DNA of 13,868 nucleotides from an uncultured Collinsella sp. (GTDB lineage Bacteria; Actinomycetota; Coriobacteriia; Coriobacteriales; Coriobacteriaceae), in contig CAUDCB010000037.1 of the NCBI GenBank assembly GCA_958447915.1, forward strand, positions 1 through 13,868, read 5' to 3'. Shown here piece after piece: positions 7,294-13,868 of this stretch (the first letter of the stretch is position 1; each line of letters opens with the position of its first letter). A program made the position numbers and the translations under genes. Under the pieces are notes generated by a model. That model had not been told where the DNA came from. It did no database searches and saw nothing but the letters and a program-made list of their open reading frames with translations.

Positions 7294-9456
7294 TCAGGCT
7301 CGTTCCCGCTTTTCCGGGTCATATCCCTTCGTATACACGGTAAAGCTAAGGCTATCTATCGTGCCGGTGCTGTAGACGCATGCGTCGGGCGCGCTCCGTG
7401 TGCCTTGGGCGGTCGGGTCGGTCGAGACACAATCGTCCCTATCTATTCCAAGCAATGGAATGGGCTTTGCCACCTGGTCGGCGCTATTAATTTGCGCAAT
7501 GATCTCCAACAACTCGTATAACTTGATAAGCCATGAGCTGTATGGGTGCTCGCCGGGTCCCTTGTGCTTCAGCGTGCACTTTGATTGCGGGCTTTCGGCG
7601 AGCTGGCTCAAGCGTTCAAAAAGCGCCGGGTACTCGGCTTCGGGAAACTCGACTTGTACATACTGTATGCCATTGAGGATGAATCCGTACCACAGTACGG
7701 GGTATGGAAAACCGTTCCTATCTGGTCGCCTGATTTTTGTCCTGCAATTGGGCTGGTTGACGATAGACAGCCATGCCGCATAGAGCTCGTCGGAAATTAG
7801 GTCGCTCGCTTGGTATGTTGGGCCAAGACCATCGAGAACAAAATTGCCAAGGCTGTCAAAATAGTGGGCACAATCCGTTAAACCCTTTTCGTATGCCGTG
7901 TCGGCTTTTCTCCGTATATTGAGTGCGACGTCGCGGGGTGATTTGCGACCAAGATGTTTTTTGGCGTTGTGCCGCGGGTTGCAATAGAGCTTGGTCGCCG
8001 CGTTATATCGATCGCAGTACTTGCTGTTAGGGCCGGTCGGAAAAAAGAGCGAACCACAGGTTTGGCATGTTATCGGCATAATGCCGCACAGCAGCAGCTC
8101 GTGGAGGATGCGGGCATAAAGGCTTGCAAAGGAACATTCCTCTTCGGTGAAGTAAAGCTCTCCTGCCTTTGCAATAACAGCTTGAAGCCTTACGAGCCTA
8201 TTGAGGTTTTCCTGGTCGTTAAGCTCTGCATACGTATGGAAGTCTCCATTTGCGTAGATTTGGTTCTCGCGCATAGCCTCGAGATAGTTCTTGCGAAACG
8301 CCTGCATAAAGGGGGCGCTATTCATGCGTTTTATATCGCTCAAATGTTCTTCGAGCTTTTGAGCCGTTTCGTTTCCGGGCAAGTGCTTTTTGGCTGCGTA
8401 TGCAAAAGCGTCGCCAAAGCGGATGATTGCCGGCAGCTGATTATCGAATAATCGAAATTGTCGCGGGTCGCTTGTTTTGATGGCGGCTGGGAAAAACTCT
8501 TCGTTTTGCGCGAGCAGGCTAGGTGCCTCGGTGTTTTTAAGCAGCGGGGCAAGCTCCAGACATTCCTGATAAAAAACAATGAGAAGCGCTCGAAAGAGAT
8601 CGGTATTGGTGCAAACGCAAGCTGTTTCTATCTGCGAGTTGACCTTTGGATAGTTGTCTCTTGGATTGTCGCGTTTATACGGCACCGGTTCTGTTAGCCC
8701 GGTCTTGCCGTTGGTAGTTGTAATGTCCATGTCGTTCGACACGAGCTTGAGATAGGAGCTGAAGAGGGACGCCATTTCTTGCTTATTGAGTTGGGCCGAT
8801 GTCGTGATCACCGCGCGGTACAGGCGGTTGATTTCGTTGCACTCAATAGCGTTGTTGTTCATCCAGCAGCTGTAATAGCGATAGTCGGGAATCGCTGTGA
8901 TGTTCATGACACACTGCCTGCAGACATTTTCAAGGAGATACCTGGCCATGCCAGATATCTCTCCGTGTGCATGGCGCGTAATGGCTTTATCGAATATCGG
9001 AGCAAAGAAATCGAGGTCGCGTTCCTTTTGTTTTTGAAGGTTGACTTCGATTTCGGCTTCGTTCAATTCTGCTTGCGCGGACTCTTGGTCGGAATCGTCT
9101 GGATCGAGCCAGTCGTCATGGTCTGGTTCGGCTGCGTAGTCCATCGAAGCGTGTTGCGCATCGTGGGGAGCAGGGGGCTGACGAATGGCGTTCTGCAAAT
9201 CGATGTAAAAGCGCAATTTTGCTCGCTCACGAAAGTGGCCCCCAATCTCGTTGAAAAGCGAGCTTAAGTCGACGCGTAATAGGTCGTTGGCTACGGAGAC
9301 GAGATTCCATGCGCTTGCATTGCCGGTTGCGTTTCCGTCATCGGCGCAATCAATCTCTGGCGTTCTGTTAAGAAGAAGCATGCGGGGATTGACGGGAGAG
9401 CGAAGAAAGCCAGCCTCGAAACCCCAGCTAAACGGCTCTTTTTCGGAATCAAGCAT
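7294..9456 (-). CDS. Unknown 720-residue protein with four-cysteine zinc-ribbon-like motif
   Basis: I do not recognise a function. The clearest feature is a metal-binding-type motif, C464-x2-C467-x13-C481-x10-C492, in the context ITCQTCGSLFF then KYCDRY and LYCN. It is followed by a basic stretch (RHNAKKHLGRKSPRD), the kind of arrangement that binds nucleic acid. From memory this resembles proteins annotated DUF6076, but I cannot check that. Residues 115-150 are very acidic (Asp/Glu runs). No transmembrane segment, signal peptide or Walker motif is visible. ATG 9456 has GGAG 5 bases upstream (9462-9465 on the plus strand) and a good promoter behind it. It points away from the helicase gene set and converges on the restriction operon. 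It could be a regulator of the divergent genes or the sensor of a defence pair; both ideas are inference from position. Confidence 0.75.
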   Translation of the reverse strand: MLDSEKEPFSWGFEAGFLRSPVNPRMLLLNRTPEIDCADDGNATGNASAWNLVSVANDLLRVDLSSLFNEIGGHFRERAKLRFYIDLQNAIRQPPAPHDAQHASMDYAAEPDHDDWLDPDDSDQESAQAELNEAEIEVNLQKQKERDLDFFAPIFDKAITRHAHGEISGMARYLLENVCRQCVMNITAIPDYRYYSCWMNNNAIECNEINRLYRAVITTSAQLNKQEMASLFSSYLKLVSNDMDITTTNGKTGLTEPVPYKRDNPRDNYPKVNSQIETACVCTNTDLFRALLIVFYQECLELAPLLKNTEAPSLLAQNEEFFPAAIKTSDPRQFRLFDNQLPAIIRFGDAFAYAAKKHLPGNETAQKLEEHLSDIKRMNSAPFMQAFRKNYLEAMRENQIYANGDFHTYAELNDQENLNRLVRLQAVIAKAGELYFTEEECSFASLYARILHELLLCGIMPITCQTCGSLFFPTGPNSKYCDRYNAATKLYCNPRHNAKKHLGRKSPRDVALNIRRKADTAYEKGLTDCAHYFDSLGNFVLDGLGPTYQASDLISDELYAAWLSIVNQPNCRTKIRRPDRNGFPYPVLWYGFILNGIQYVQVEFPEAEYPALFERLSQLAESPQSKCTLKHKGPGEHPYSSWLIKLYELLEIIAQINSADQVAKPIPLLGIDRDDCVSTDPTAQGTRSAPDACVYSTGTIDSLSFTVYTKGYDPEKRERA

Positions 9457-9464
9457 TAATGCTC

Positions 9465-9523
9465 CAAACAGCCAAAATTTAAAACCCGATAAAAGTCATA
9501 TTACGCGGCTGTTTGCGGCTGTT
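9465..9523. promoter_or_regulatory. Operator-like repeat array in the divergent intergenic region
   Basis: Three copies of GGCTGTT lie in the 109-base gap between divergent genes. GCGGCTGTT occurs at 9505-9513 and again at 9515-9523, exactly 10 bases apart (one helical turn, same DNA face). An inverted copy, CAAACAGCC, is at 9465-9473 and matches GGCTGTTTG at 9507-9515 as a 9-base perfect inverted repeat with a 33-base spacer. The direct copies fill the space between the -10 and -35 boxes of the minus-strand promoter; the inverted copy sits beside that gene's ribosome binding site. A repressor bound here would block the minus-strand gene and perhaps the plus-strand set. No helix-turn-helix regulator is obvious nearby. 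Confidence 0.5.
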
Positions 9524-9526
9524 CAA
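9498..9526 (-). promoter_or_regulatory. Predicted promoter of the minus-strand 720-residue gene
   Basis: Read on the minus strand, TTGAAC (9521-9526) is followed after a 17-base spacer by TAATAT (9498-9503). Each box matches four of six consensus positions and the spacing is ideal. Transcription would begin near 9490, leaving about 35 bases of leader that contain GGAG before the ATG. The spacer is filled by the GCGGCTGTT repeats, which points to repression. I could not find an equally good promoter for the plus-strand genes in the same gap. Confidence 0.5.
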
Positions 9527-9565
9527 TGGAATCAAGCGAAAAGGCTTAAAACCAGGGAGGCCGTT

Positions 9566-9892
9566 ATGTCCGATTGCATCAAGCTCAACAAAGGAAACAT
9601 CGATGTATGCGAGCGCGAGGTTATCGTTCTTCGCGAGATCATCGCTGCCGCCATGGGTCGTTTGCACCAGATGCGCAAGCAGTGCGAGCGCGGCTATGTG
9701 TCTTCGGAGGATTTCGAGAATGCGTTGGATGCGTACGGAGTAATCAGTGAGCGAGTCGATGAGCTTGACCAGCTTGGTTTCGAGTTCAGATGGTCGTCAG
9801 TCCCCGATGCCGGAATCGATGAGAACGACGGGCTCGAATGGATCGAGGACGACAACCCTCCGCGTGAGCGCGGTTTTGATATTGCTTGTTAA
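9566..9892 (+). CDS. Small acidic helical protein of unknown function
   Basis: This is a 108-residue protein I do not recognise. Residues 13-70 are heptad-like and charged (EREVIVLREIIAAAM, then EDFENALDAYGVISERVDEL), suggesting an antiparallel helical hairpin or coiled coil for protein contact. The C-terminal third is acidic and probably flexible (IDENDGLEWIEDDN). By hand count Asp plus Glu is 25 against 12 Lys plus Arg. No helix-turn-helix is clear. I chose ATG 9566 because AGGGAGG (9554-9560) precedes it by 5 bases; an upstream extension of the frame back to 9251 runs antisense through the divergent gene and is not coding. It is first of the plus-strand set and lies 28 bases before the next gene, consistent with an operon. 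Confidence 0.7.
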   Translation: MSDCIKLNKGNIDVCEREVIVLREIIAAAMGRLHQMRKQCERGYVSSEDFENALDAYGVISERVDELDQLGFEFRWSSVPDAGIDENDGLEWIEDDNPPRERGFDIAC

Positions 9893-9920
9893 TGTGACCG
9901 AACGGTTGATTGGAGACAAA

Positions 9921-10541
9921 ATGTATCCGTACTACGAATGTGACAACTATCCCATGAGCATTACAGATGATGACGGCCCGTTTCTGATCATGGAGGCGAG
10001 GCTGTCTGGCGACGACGAGCTCAATGATGATTTTAGGAAAGGCGCCAGTTATAGATGCTCGTGTGCGACTGTTTCTGCGGCGATTGATCTTTGCAGGTCG
10101 ATGACGGACGGCGATGCCGATCCTTGGTATGAAAGTTGGGAGAAGGCGGTTGAGCGTTATCCGCTCGAGAAATGCGAGGATGCGACAACGCTGTATTGGA
10201 TCGAGCCGACCGATCCGCACAAGGCGCTGTGCGCCCTCCAACCCCATTGCGATCTTGAGCCATACGTGGCTGAGGCAATTGGCGCAGTTGACACGTATCT
10301 ACTGGAGTGCGCGGACTATCCCTTTACGGTCGATCATTTAGATCTAAAGGACGTTGACGTCCTGCTCAGCGCTGCTTGGGGATTGGCTCGAGTCCTCGAA
10401 GAAACTTGGGGCACTTGCGACCCTGATGATGTTTTGGAAAAGATCGAGGATGCTACGTACAGTGCGTATATAACGGTTAAGGACCTGATCGCGGGCGAAG
10501 AGGCGGCCAAAGCCAGCGCAAAGTCCGATGACAATCTTTAG
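9921..10541 (+). CDS. Strongly acidic 206-residue protein of unknown function
   Basis: I do not recognise a family. By hand count there are 46 Asp/Glu against 15 Lys/Arg, a net charge near -31, with several Trp and Tyr and eight or more Cys scattered without a metal-binding spacing. Such charge is typical of DNA-mimic or anti-restriction proteins, but also of many soluble partner proteins. The N-terminal half looks mixed; the C-terminal half (from about residue 110) looks helical (EPYVAEAIGAVDTYLLE, VLLSAAWGLARVLEE). ATG 9921 has GGAG at 9912-9915, 5 bases before it, and lies 28 bases after the previous stop. The final residues, KASAKSDDNL, run into a second open frame (10532-10727) that also looks coding, so the original protein may have been longer. 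A partner or regulator of the downstream helicase is a guess from position only. Confidence 0.7.
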   Translation: MYPYYECDNYPMSITDDDGPFLIMEARLSGDDELNDDFRKGASYRCSCATVSAAIDLCRSMTDGDADPWYESWEKAVERYPLEKCEDATTLYWIEPTDPHKALCALQPHCDLEPYVAEAIGAVDTYLLECADYPFTVDHLDLKDVDVLLSAAWGLARVLEETWGTCDPDDVLEKIEDATYSAYITVKDLIAGEEAAKASAKSDDNL

Positions 10542-10727
10542 CCACCGCACTGAACGGCGCGACCGATCGGAAGGCTGCCGGGAAAAGCTTTAGCAAGCGC
10601 CCCGACCAGGTTCAGGAGTCTGCCGCCGATGCATCCCTGATGCGTGTCGCCCTTGCAGTGATCGATGCCAAAGAGCGCGAGGCGTTGGAGTGCGATCTTA
10701 AGAAACTGCTCGCTTCGTGCGAGTAGT
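10532..10727 (+). pseudogene. Start-less coding-like stretch, possible frameshifted C-terminus
   Basis: In the -1 frame relative to the 206-residue gene, 64 codons are open and end in TAG at 10725-10727. The translation looks like real protein: a polar linker (NGATDRKAAGKSFSKRPDQ) and then an amphipathic helix (MRVALAVIDAKEREALE) closing with DLKKLLASCE. There is no plausible start: the only in-frame ATG (10640) has no Shine-Dalgarno site and would give 28 residues. The frame opens exactly where the upstream gene ends, so one base change or a programmed -1 shift would fuse them into a protein of about 270 residues. I see no classic slippery heptamer. It may be a recent frameshift, a sequencing error or a decayed separate gene. 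Confidence 0.35.
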
Positions 10728-10859
10728 CGCTGACTGCTCCTCTTTCCTTTCTTTCTTCTCTCAAGCGGCATGGACGCCGCCGCCTTGACCGCCCAGCGCG
10801 AGTTTTGTCCGCACGGGATGGTATCAAACACGTGTAACAACTAAATCGGAGGTTTGACC
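10728..10859 (+). other. Spacer before the helicase gene, with pyrimidine tract and ribosome binding site
   Basis: This gap holds an unbroken 26-base pyrimidine tract at 10737-10762, mostly T with scattered C. A 5-bp hairpin (CTCGC at 10709-10713 with GCGAG at 10719-10723) lies before it, but too far from the tract for a standard terminator. A second weak stem, GCGGC/GCCGC, is at 10765-10780. A TTGACC at 10785-10790 has no acceptable -10 at 16-18 bases, so I do not call a promoter. GGAGG at 10848-10852, 7 bases before ATG 10860, fixes the start of the helicase gene. Confidence 0.5.
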
Positions 10860-13800
10860 ATGGCTATGTGGGATCTCAACTGCCAATCGAATCCGTCGTC
10901 TGCGGACGACAAGGAGCTCGCTCCCTATCTTGCACGTCAAAAGGCGATGCGCGAGTTTTTTGAGCGTGCGCTGTTTGCCCCCAAGGATCAGGGCAACAAT
11001 GGCCTGTACTTTTTGGGCGCCACGACGGGCTCGGGTAAAAACTATACGGCCGAGCAGGTCACAGCCGACCTCATCGCCGGTGGCTGGGACGATTCGGGCT
11101 GTTTTAACAAGTGCCCGGGCCGTCGTTACCTGGTGTTTGTGGTGCCGGGTAAGGACAACCGCGACAACTACGTTGCGAGCGTGCGCAAATTGCTGGTTGA
11201 ACAGGGCATGGATGGCGATGCCGCGCAGCGCATGGTGTTCGATCTTCCGCGTGCGGGCGATAACATCCTGCATTGGATTGAGACTACGCGCGGTAAGGGC
11301 GCCGTGGGCGTGCGCGACATTCCGTGTCCCATCGAGGCGGACGACGAGAGCTCTCATCGCATCATTAAGCGAGCGTGGGGCAACGCGATGGAGATCGCCG
11401 ATGACCTTTTGGGCATCCTTGACACTCGAAATCGTCTGGGAGGTGTTGCAGACCGTTTGACCCCCGCCCTTCGCGACAAGCTATCGTCGGCGGATGCGAG
11501 CTTGCGTTGGGCTGTGAGCCACGAGCTCAAAAACATCACGCGCGGCATGGAGGTGATCCCCCAGATTTGGCCGTCTGCCCTGCTCAATGACGAGAGCATA
11601 CCGCATGTGATTGCCCTGACGCCGCAAAAGCTCATCAATAGGATCGATACAGTGACCGGTGCAGGCGTTGTGCTCTTTAACGCAATGGCTGCCGAGAAGG
11701 GCCTGTTTATCTTTGATGAAATCGACCACATGAAGGCCGACATACTGTCGACGCTGACAGACGATCCCGTGACGTTTCAACCGGACGAAGTATTGCGTAT
11801 CCTCGATCGTCATTTTAACGGCGGTGTGGTGGACCCCTTGCTACTGGGGAATCGAGATCAATGGATGGCGGTCTATACGCACGCTTCCACGTCGGGCGAT
11901 CACAAAGGGTCAAACGCCGAGAGGAACAGGGTTTCGCGGGCGAGCGTAGAGGAAGATGCCGAAGAAATCGCCAAGGATGCCAAGAAAATTCAAAAGGCAC
12001 TCGCCTCTTGTATTAAGGACATGAAACTGCGTCCGCCTTTTGCGCTGTCTGACGAGGCGAAAGAAGAGCAGCTCTCCGGTCGACATCTGTTTGGCAGCGA
12101 CGATATTTCGGTGGGCGACAACTCGGCGAATCCGTTGCGCTTCAAACTCAATGAGGGCGGTACTCGCAATATGATTATCACTCGCGGAGGGAGTGGGCAG
12201 CAAACCGTCAGCAAGGCGGTGCGTCGTGCACGCGGTCTGGTCAGGATGGTGGTGGGTCATCTCGCCCGTTGCGCCACGCTTATGGACAAGCTGTACTACG
12301 GCAGCATTTCGTACAAGGACGACCTTTCGCGCAAGAACATCATCGATGCCCTGGGCATTAGGAACAACCAGACCAGCGAGAAGTATTTTTGGGATTCGTT
12401 GATGCTGGCGCTGTTCTTTAAAGATCGCAAGAATGACGAGATCGATGCCGCCGACGACTCGATGTATGCGCGTGGTGTCGATTATCTAGTGATGGAAACC
12501 ACCATCGAGCACATGTTTACCACGTACCTAACCAGCCACGGCATTGAGCGCATGCCCGAGGCCTACCTTGCCTCCATTGCCGCCAAAGCGCCTTGCGTGT
12601 GCATGAGCGCAACATGGAGTGCGCCGACCGTCAAAAACTTCAACCTCGATTACCTTGACGAGGTTCATGGCGTGGTTCGCAAGGACGCTTGGATTGGCGA
12701 GCTCAACCAGGAAATCGTGCGACAGACTAAGCTGTTTAACAAACAGGCTGCGAAGGAGTACGACGTCGATATTGCCTGGGTGGATGAGTCCAAGGAAATT
12801 GCCGGCATGGTCGCGCTGGCAGGCGGCGCCTTTGGCGGCATCATTGTGTCGCCCGACGAGGTGTACGAGCGCGCGATGCGGTTCTTTGACGGGATTGGCG
12901 TGAGTGAGGGACTTGCGGTGCGCTTGCGCTTAAAGATTGCTGACAGGGTGGGCGTGAGCGACGCCAAGAGCATCGAGTTTGAGCTGAAGCGCCTGAGCAA
13001 GACGCTTGTTGCCGTGAGTACTTGGGCCCGTGGTGTGGCGCGTAACGAGCAACGGGCGGGAGCCGTTTTTACCACGCGCCACATGGGAAACCATGGCGAA
13101 TTCAATAGTCTGGCGCTGGATCTTGCGCGCGAGATTGTCGCGGAGCTGGTGATTAGAAACATCAAGTGCCCCGAGATGTCGTACGAGAAATCGCTTGAGG
13201 CCGCCAAGGACATGGTGCCGTGCTTTAACGCTGCGGAATGGGATGCAGGTTGGCGTGGCGCTCAAAAACGTCTCGAGCTGGGCCAGCCGACCCTGATGTT
13301 TATCAATCTTTCGGCCGGTGGCTTTTCCAAGAATCTCAAATACAAGGTGCCGGAGAATCTGTGCGACATGGTTCATCAGGTCGATTGCGGCTTTGAAAAT
13401 GCCGACCGTCGCCCCAAGATGGATCTTGATTTCTTATATATCGAGTCGCCCACAAGTCGTTTGACCTGGGGAGTGGAGATCAACTCAAATAAGTTTGTCC
13501 AGCAGGCGCTACTTGGCGTGGTGGAGCAGGAGGAACTGGTAGCGCGCGGCGAGGTTCCGTTTACTCAAAAGCGCCGGAACGTACGGATGCTTCTATCTGG
13601 CGTTAATAAGAGCCTGCCGGTGCGCGACACCCTCTCTTATCAGGTCGAAGGCGCTCGCATTGTGGCACAGGCTGTGGGTCGCCTGATGCGCACGAGTGTA
13701 AAGATGCCTTGCGTGCAGGTGCTGCTCGACCGCGAGATTGCGAACGATTGCAACTTTTCGTTCTTGCATGATTTGCCGATGGGCTACGAGCTTGAGCAGG

Positions 13801-13868
13801 TGGTTGGTGCCTGCGCCGCTGCCAACAACCATATGACGGACAACAAGGAACACGCTGCCGTTAAGCAG
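10860..13868 (+). CDS. Giant SF2 helicase-like ATPase, 3' end beyond the window
   Basis: The frame is open from ATG 10860 to the last base, at least 1003 residues, and is cut by the window edge. Motif I is GATTGSGKN (K60), with Asn where Thr or Ser is normal. Motif II is FIFDEID (D286, E287), motif III SAT (S583-T585), and motif VI QAVGRLMRT (Q937, R941, R944). The two ATPase lobes are therefore present, with about 300 residues between motifs II and III, including a charged coiled-coil-like segment near 350-395. An insertion there and a QAxGRLxR motif VI recall XPD/DinG-type helicases. The four Fe-S cysteines of that family are not evident: only C8, C81, C85 and C156 precede motif II. The protein probably translocates on or unwinds nucleic acid with ATP. 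The start is fixed by GGAGG. Exact family and role are unknown. Confidence 0.8.
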   Translation, partial: MAMWDLNCQSNPSSADDKELAPYLARQKAMREFFERALFAPKDQGNNGLYFLGATTGSGKNYTAEQVTADLIAGGWDDSGCFNKCPGRRYLVFVVPGKDNRDNYVASVRKLLVEQGMDGDAAQRMVFDLPRAGDNILHWIETTRGKGAVGVRDIPCPIEADDESSHRIIKRAWGNAMEIADDLLGILDTRNRLGGVADRLTPALRDKLSSADASLRWAVSHELKNITRGMEVIPQIWPSALLNDESIPHVIALTPQKLINRIDTVTGAGVVLFNAMAAEKGLFIFDEIDHMKADILSTLTDDPVTFQPDEVLRILDRHFNGGVVDPLLLGNRDQWMAVYTHASTSGDHKGSNAERNRVSRASVEEDAEEIAKDAKKIQKALASCIKDMKLRPPFALSDEAKEEQLSGRHLFGSDDISVGDNSANPLRFKLNEGGTRNMIITRGGSGQQTVSKAVRRARGLVRMVVGHLARCATLMDKLYYGSISYKDDLSRKNIIDALGIRNNQTSEKYFWDSLMLALFFKDRKNDEIDAADDSMYARGVDYLVMETTIEHMFTTYLTSHGIERMPEAYLASIAAKAPCVCMSATWSAPTVKNFNLDYLDEVHGVVRKDAWIGELNQEIVRQTKLFNKQAAKEYDVDIAWVDESKEIAGMVALAGGAFGGIIVSPDEVYERAMRFFDGIGVSEGLAVRLRLKIADRVGVSDAKSIEFELKRLSKTLVAVSTWARGVARNEQRAGAVFTTRHMGNHGEFNSLALDLAREIVAELVIRNIKCPEMSYEKSLEAAKDMVPCFNAAEWDAGWRGAQKRLELGQPTLMFINLSAGGFSKNLKYKVPENLCDMVHQVDCGFENADRRPKMDLDFLYIESPTSRLTWGVEINSNKFVQQALLGVVEQEELVARGEVPFTQKRRNVRMLLSGVNKSLPVRDTLSYQVEGARIVAQAVGRLMRTSVKMPCVQVLLDREIANDCNFSFLHDLPMGYELEQVVGACAAANNHMTDNKEHAAVKQ

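Noticed and set aside
7954..9267. Plus-strand open frames (165, 79 and 162 codons) across the minus-strand gene
   Set aside because: They are shadows of the 720-residue gene, which has a promoter, a ribosome binding site and a cysteine motif.
10785..10827. Promoter for the helicase gene (TTGACC with TATCAA)
   Set aside because: The spacer is 31 bases, far outside the usable range, and no -10 lies at 16-18 bases.
10824..11813. Minus-strand open frames (177, 129, 110 codons) opposite the helicase
   Set aside because: They are antisense to a continuous 1003-codon frame with helicase motifs.
1..13868. CRISPR array, tRNA, rRNA, transposase or integrase
   Set aside because: No regularly spaced repeats, cloverleaf, rRNA-like sequence or recombinase motif was seen on either strand.

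Overview
The window is bacterial and compact. Most genes sit at mid-to-high GC, with local blocks up to about 80% GC. Shine-Dalgarno sites are clear and there are no introns. A high-GC gut actinobacterium of the Coriobacteriia type (Collinsella, Olsenella, Eggerthella relatives) is my best guess, because the codon use and the phage tail-protein fragment look like that group. No rRNA, tRNA or housekeeping gene confirms it, so the assignment is weak.

Layout. Bases 1-793 hold no convincing gene. They contain an isolated LacI-type palindrome (324-337), a block of about 81% GC with a strong hairpin (511-600), and an AT-rich promoter with a perfect TATAAT (748-753). Bases 794-6904 are one four-gene plus-strand operon: two paralogous C5-cytosine DNA methyltransferases, an McrB-like AAA+ NTPase, and an 811-residue McrC-side protein with a PD-(D/E)XK nuclease core. 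Gene order and content match the LlaJI-type restriction-modification systems. In those systems two m5C methyltransferases each protect one strand of an asymmetric site, and a GTP-driven McrBC-like complex cuts unmodified DNA. Bases 6905-7293 hold a broken N-terminal fragment of a siphophage distal-tail protein and a hairpin.

Bases 7294-9456 (minus strand) encode a 720-residue protein with a four-cysteine zinc-ribbon-like motif. It diverges from a plus-strand gene set: a 108-residue protein, a very acidic 206-residue protein, a start-less coding-like stretch, and a giant SF2 helicase-like protein (10860 to beyond the window end, at least 1003 residues). The divergent gap carries a good minus-strand promoter overlaid by three copies of GGCTGTT, two of them exactly 10 bases apart, which looks like a shared operator.

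Interpretation. The left half is a recognisable anti-phage restriction system. The right half is an unrecognised cluster (zinc-ribbon protein, two acidic proteins, giant helicase) next to a known defence system and a phage scar. It is the best candidate here for a new defence or mobile-element module, but its function is inferred only from company and motifs. The helicase is cut by the window edge, so the operon may continue.
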